Source of the DNA: Candidatus Uhrbacteria bacterium
Lineage (GTDB): Bacteria; Patescibacteriota; Patescibacteriia; 2-12-FULL-60-25
Assembly: GCA_014728435.1 (NCBI GenBank)
Contig: WJLP01000077.1
Location: forward strand, 1 to 5,609
DNA length: 5,609 nt
Reading direction: 5' to 3'
Numbering within the stretch: the stretch's first letter is position 1; the number at the start of each line of letters is the position of its first letter. Positions 3,188 through 5,609 of this stretch are shown one piece after another. The position numbers and the translations under genes are program-made. The notes below the pieces were generated by a model that worked only from the letters and a program-made list of their open reading frames with translations, was not told the origin of the DNA and did not search any database.

Positions 3188-5252
3188 GTTTCTTTAAGAA
3201 TTGACTTTCACTCAAGATTTCCACTCCCAGTTTTTTCGCCTTTTCCGCTTTACTGCCGGGATCTGCGCCCACGACGACATAGGTTGTTTTTTTAGATACT
3301 GACTCGGAGACATCAGCGCCAAGCTGGCGGACTTTTTCCTTGGCCTCGTCGCGAGGCATCGACTCGAGACTGCCGGTAAAGACCCAGGACGTTCCCGCTA
3401 GCGGACCCGTCCGTACCGCGTACCTCGTACCGCGTACCTCGACGTAGTCGAGAAGGTTATCCAAGCGCTTTGCTTCGTCTTTGTCGTTAAAATAGTCGAC
3501 GATCGATTGGGCGACCACGGTGCCGATGCCTTCGATTTCGTCCAGTTCTTCGAGTGAGGCTCGGCGGAGTTTGTCGAGAGATTTGAAATGGCGAGATAGC
3601 AGTACAGCGGTTTCAAATCCGACGTGACGAATGCCCAGCGCGTAGATGAAGCGATCAAGTTCGACTTTGCGATGTGATTGGATTTCATGGACAAGCTTTT
3701 TTGACAGGATGTCGCCAAAGCCTTCGAGCCCGTCAAAATCACCGGGTTTTAGAGTGAAAAGATCGGCCGATTCACTAACAAGACCTTCTTGGATGAGGGT
3801 TTCCACGATTTTTTCACCCAGTCCGCGAATATCGAGTGCTTGGCGTGATACGAAGTGTGACAGACGCGCCAGTTCTTGAGCGAAGCATTTGGGATTTGTA
3901 CAGAAAATCGCTACTTCGTTTTGTTTGCGTTTTACGTCCGAACCGCAAATCGGGCACTTTTCCGGCATCTTAAACTTCTTTTCTTTGCCGGTGCGCATGC
4001 GAGGTAAAACCTGAATAATCTTGGGGATTACATCTCCCGCTTTTTCGACGATGACCGTGTCGCCGATGCGCACATCCAGGCGTTCGATTTCATCCATGTT
4101 GTGCAAAGTGGCGTGAGTGACGGTTGTGCCGGCGAGTTGAACCGGATCCATAACCGCCACGGGCGTGAGAGCTCCGGTGCGCCCAACCGAGACTTTGATG
4201 TCGCGGACCATGGTCGTACCTTGTTCGGCCGCGAATTTCCAGGCTATTGATCCGCGCGGTGTTTTGCCAACGATACCCAGGTCGGAGTGGCGCTTATTAT
4301 TGTTGACGGAAATTACGACACCGTCGATTTGATAGTCGAGCTTATCTCGTTCGTGTTCAATCTTGTCCATGAGTTTTCTGACTTCAGACAGAGACTTGCA
4401 GAGTTTGTTATAAGGATTGGTTGGGAATCCCAAAAGGGACAGTAAATCGTCTTCTTGTGACTGGAGCTTTAGGCCGATGTCCGCGACCACGCCCCATGGA
4501 AAAAAACTCAATTTGCGCTCGGCGACGATTTTCGGGTCCAGTTGGCGCAACCCCCCGGCCGCCGCATTGCGCGGGTTGGCGAGTTCGGGTTCGCCTTCTT
4601 TTTTGAGTTTTTTGTTGAGCTTCTTAAGATTGGAACGGGTCATAAATACCTCACCGCGAACCTCGAACCTGCCTTCGTGATTCTCGAGGAATTTTTCTAT
4701 TTTGTTTTGATCGATGTTTTGGTGATGTTTGGTTATGAATGTTTTTATTTCGCGGTCGGACGGCTGTCGGAGCTTGAGCGGGATAGCCTCGATGGTGCGC
4801 ACGTTCATGGTTACATCTTCGCCGGTTGTGCCGTCGCCGCGCGTGGCGCCGAGTACAAGATCGCTGTTTTCGTAGACAAGCGAGCAAGCAAGGCCGTCCA
4901 TTTTGACCTCAGCGTACAAGCCGTCTTCATCTGCACGAGAGTCGAGTTTTTTAATGCGCGCAAGCCATTCCTCCGCCTCTTCCTCCGAGAAGACGTCTTC
5001 GAGGCTAAGCATGCGGGTTTGATGCTGAACTTTTTTAAAACCCTTGGCCGGCTCGCCGGCGACGCGCTGAGTGGGTGAATCTGGAGTTATGAGATCAGGG
5101 TATTCGGCTTCCAGGTTGTAGAGCTCGTGTTTGAGCGCGTCCAAAGCCTCCTCGGAGATCTCGAGATTGTTTTTAACGTGATATTGATAGCGATATCTAT
5201 CGATTTCTTGCCTTAATTTGGCGATTCTTTCCTTGGCTTCGGTTTTAGTCAT
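3180..5252 (-). CDS. ligA: NAD+-dependent DNA ligase LigA
   Basis: Seals 3'-OH/5'-phosphate nicks during replication and repair, using NAD+ to adenylate its active-site lysine. The 690 aa carry the full domain order. Domain Ia is about 1-70, with RYQYHVKNN and ITPDSPTQRV. The nucleotidyltransferase domain has KMDG with Lys117, RGDGTTGEDVT (138-148), EVRGEVFM, ANPRNAAAGGLRQLDP and DGVVISVN. The OB fold has VGRTGALTPVAV (356-367) and ATLHN. A four-Cys zinc site follows (Cys433, 436, 451, 456), then the helix-hairpin-helix domain (about 465-600) and BRCT (616-690). Two oddities are an AT-rich, Lys-rich insertion at about 166-192, absent from E. coli LigA as I recall it, and a 14-bp tandem repeat encoding the HhH-BRCT linker. 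The final codon and stop come from an end repeat. The start fits the family; a TAAAAT -10 lies 9 bases upstream, so the mRNA may be leaderless. Confidence 0.98.
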   Translation of the reverse strand: MTKTEAKERIAKLRQEIDRYRYQYHVKNNLEISEEALDALKHELYNLEAEYPDLITPDSPTQRVAGEPAKGFKKVQHQTRMLSLEDVFSEEEAEEWLARIKKLDSRADEDGLYAEVKMDGLACSLVYENSDLVLGATRGDGTTGEDVTMNVRTIEAIPLKLRQPSDREIKTFITKHHQNIDQNKIEKFLENHEGRFEVRGEVFMTRSNLKKLNKKLKKEGEPELANPRNAAAGGLRQLDPKIVAERKLSFFPWGVVADIGLKLQSQEDDLLSLLGFPTNPYNKLCKSLSEVRKLMDKIEHERDKLDYQIDGVVISVNNNKRHSDLGIVGKTPRGSIAWKFAAEQGTTMVRDIKVSVGRTGALTPVAVMDPVQLAGTTVTHATLHNMDEIERLDVRIGDTVIVEKAGDVIPKIIQVLPRMRTGKEKKFKMPEKCPICGSDVKRKQNEVAIFCTNPKCFAQELARLSHFVSRQALDIRGLGEKIVETLIQEGLVSESADLFTLKPGDFDGLEGFGDILSKKLVHEIQSHRKVELDRFIYALGIRHVGFETAVLLSRHFKSLDKLRRASLEELDEIEGIGTVVAQSIVDYFNDKDEAKRLDNLLDYVEVRGTRYAVRTGPLAGTSWVFTGSLESMPRDEAKEKVRQLGADVSESVSKKTTYVVVGADPGSKAEKAKKLGVEILSESQFLKKLS
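3413..3440. repeat. 14-bp tandem repeat within ligA linker
   Basis: Two perfect copies of GTACCGCGTACCTC (3413-3426 and 3427-3440). On the ligA strand they encode residues of about 605-614 (EVRGTRYAVR) between the HhH domain and BRCT. Because 14 is not a multiple of three, the two copies are read in different frames. Four GTAC tetramers fall within the 28 bases. Confidence 0.9.
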
Positions 5253-5261
5253 AACTCCCCC

Positions 5262-5290
5262 ATTTTAGCGGATTGTGGGTATTTTGTCAT
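5262..5290 (-). promoter_or_regulatory. ligA promoter
   Basis: On the minus strand, ATGACA (5290-5285, five of six), a 17-bp spacer and TAAAAT (5267-5262, five of six). The -10 ends 9 bases before the ATG, so transcription would begin only about 2-4 bases ahead of the start codon. The GGGGGAG before ATG is too close to act as a normal Shine-Dalgarno. Confidence 0.65.
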
Positions 5291-5292
5291 TT

Positions 5293-5317
5293 AAAAAACG
5301 CTCCGAATTGGAACGTT
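5293..5317 (-). terminator. Intrinsic terminator after the 67-aa gene
   Basis: On the minus strand, stem AACGTTCC (5317-5310) with GGAGCGTT (5304-5297), one G-T pair, loop AATTC, followed by a run of T (complement of the A-run at 5293-5298). It lies between the 67-aa gene and the ligA promoter, so ligA is transcribed separately. Confidence 0.8.
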
Positions 5318-5343
5318 GGAGATTGGCCCCAGACCATGTTCTG

Positions 5344-5547
5344 TTACAGCAGCCGGCTGATGTCGGCGACAAGGTCTCTTTCGAGAACAGCTTTGATGTC
5401 GCATTCATTGCTGTCGTGTTTGTCGTGAAAGGCTCGCACGGCTTGGTAAATAGAATCCCCCTTAACAACAACCCGCTGCAGCTCGGTTTGCTTGCCCCGG
5501 CTTGCTTTGGGTGCTTTGCGCCTGTAGATGATAAAGTACTCTTGCAT
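5344..5547 (-). CDS. Hypothetical protein, 67 aa
   Basis: Family not recognised. Real-gene evidence: GGAGG (5560-5556) eight bases before the ATG, a TTGACA promoter upstream and an intrinsic terminator 27 bases after the stop. The N-terminus is a short beta-like stretch (MQEYFIIYRRK) followed by a basic part (APKASRGKQ). Then comes a second beta-like stretch (TELQRVVVKGDS) leading into a helix (IYQAVRAFHDKHD) and an acidic C-terminal end (DIKAVLERDLVADISRLL). This pattern is common in small single-domain alpha/beta proteins, but no function follows from it. No membrane segment. The basic N-terminal half could bind nucleic acid; that is a guess. A longer plus-strand frame over the same bases has no ribosome-binding site and is taken as a shadow. 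Confidence 0.78.
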   Translation of the reverse strand: MQEYFIIYRRKAPKASRGKQTELQRVVVKGDSIYQAVRAFHDKHDSNECDIKAVLERDLVADISRLL

Positions 5548-5574
5548 ATCCGTATCCTCCGTTGGCTCGCTTGT

Positions 5575-5604
5575 TGTTTAGCAGAAAAATCAAACCCGTG
5601 TCAA
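5575..5604 (-). promoter_or_regulatory. Promoter of the 67-aa gene
   Basis: On the minus strand, consensus TTGACA (5604-5599), an 18-bp spacer and TAAACA (5580-5575, three of six). The bases TATTATTGACA (5609-5599) are identical to those at 1482-1492 before the 104-aa orphan gene. Confidence 0.45.
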
Positions 5605-5609
5605 TAATA

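Noticed and set aside
4542..5078. Plus-strand open frame of 178 codons
   Set aside because: Antisense to the well-conserved N-terminal half of ligA; its composition is a reflection of the ligA codons and there are no start signals.
5275..5607. Plus-strand open frame of 110 codons
   Set aside because: Opposes the 67-aa gene, which has a Shine-Dalgarno, promoter and terminator. It would also start inside the ligA promoter region and reads through the terminator.

Overview
The window looks like a piece of a bacterial chromosome, most likely from an uncultured lineage. It carries two conserved housekeeping loci, gatC-gatA (transamidation of mischarged tRNA) and ligA (NAD+-dependent DNA ligase). 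Between and beside them are short orphan genes and a family of small repeat-bounded elements. Several genes, including gatC and ligA, end in TGA, so TGA is a stop and the standard bacterial code fits. The style (lone ligA, GatCAB pathway, a GxxExxY gene, orphan proteins) would suit Patescibacteria/CPR, but that is an impression and not proof.

Layout. Minus strand, 1-614: the first 204 codons of gatA, cut by the window edge. 621-1143: an inserted cassette of about 520 bp with inverted terminal motifs (TGTCTGAACCTTGATT and its complement) and one gene, a 130-aa GxxExxY (PD-(D/E)XK nuclease fold) protein. 1138-1440: gatC, whose stop codon lies inside the cassette's end repeat. Plus strand: a 104-aa orphan (1551-1865) and a 310-aa protein (2005-2937) resembling a PI3/4-kinase/HipA-like fold with its catalytic residues replaced. 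Each has its own promoter-like sequence, a strong Shine-Dalgarno and an intrinsic terminator. 3031-3187: a 157-bp, gene-less relative of the cassette with matching left and right ends, lying at the 3' end of ligA and again supplying its stop codon. Minus strand, 3180-5252: complete ligA (690 aa). 5344-5547: a 67-aa orphan with its own promoter and terminator.

How the parts relate. GatC and GatA belong to the GatCAB amidotransferase and normally sit next to each other. Here they are separated by the cassette, which ends only 6 bp before the gatA start codon. The most interesting signal is the cassette and its deleted, MITE-like relative. They share outer motifs, inner inverted repeats, a doubled right-end motif with a 7-nt spacer, and the same placement: in both cases the host gene ends Ser-stop on the repeat's own TCTTGA, in the same reading frame. 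This suggests a minimal mobile or mobilisable element whose only protein is a GxxExxY nuclease-fold protein and which settles at gene ends. Movement itself is inferred; no clear target-site duplication is visible.
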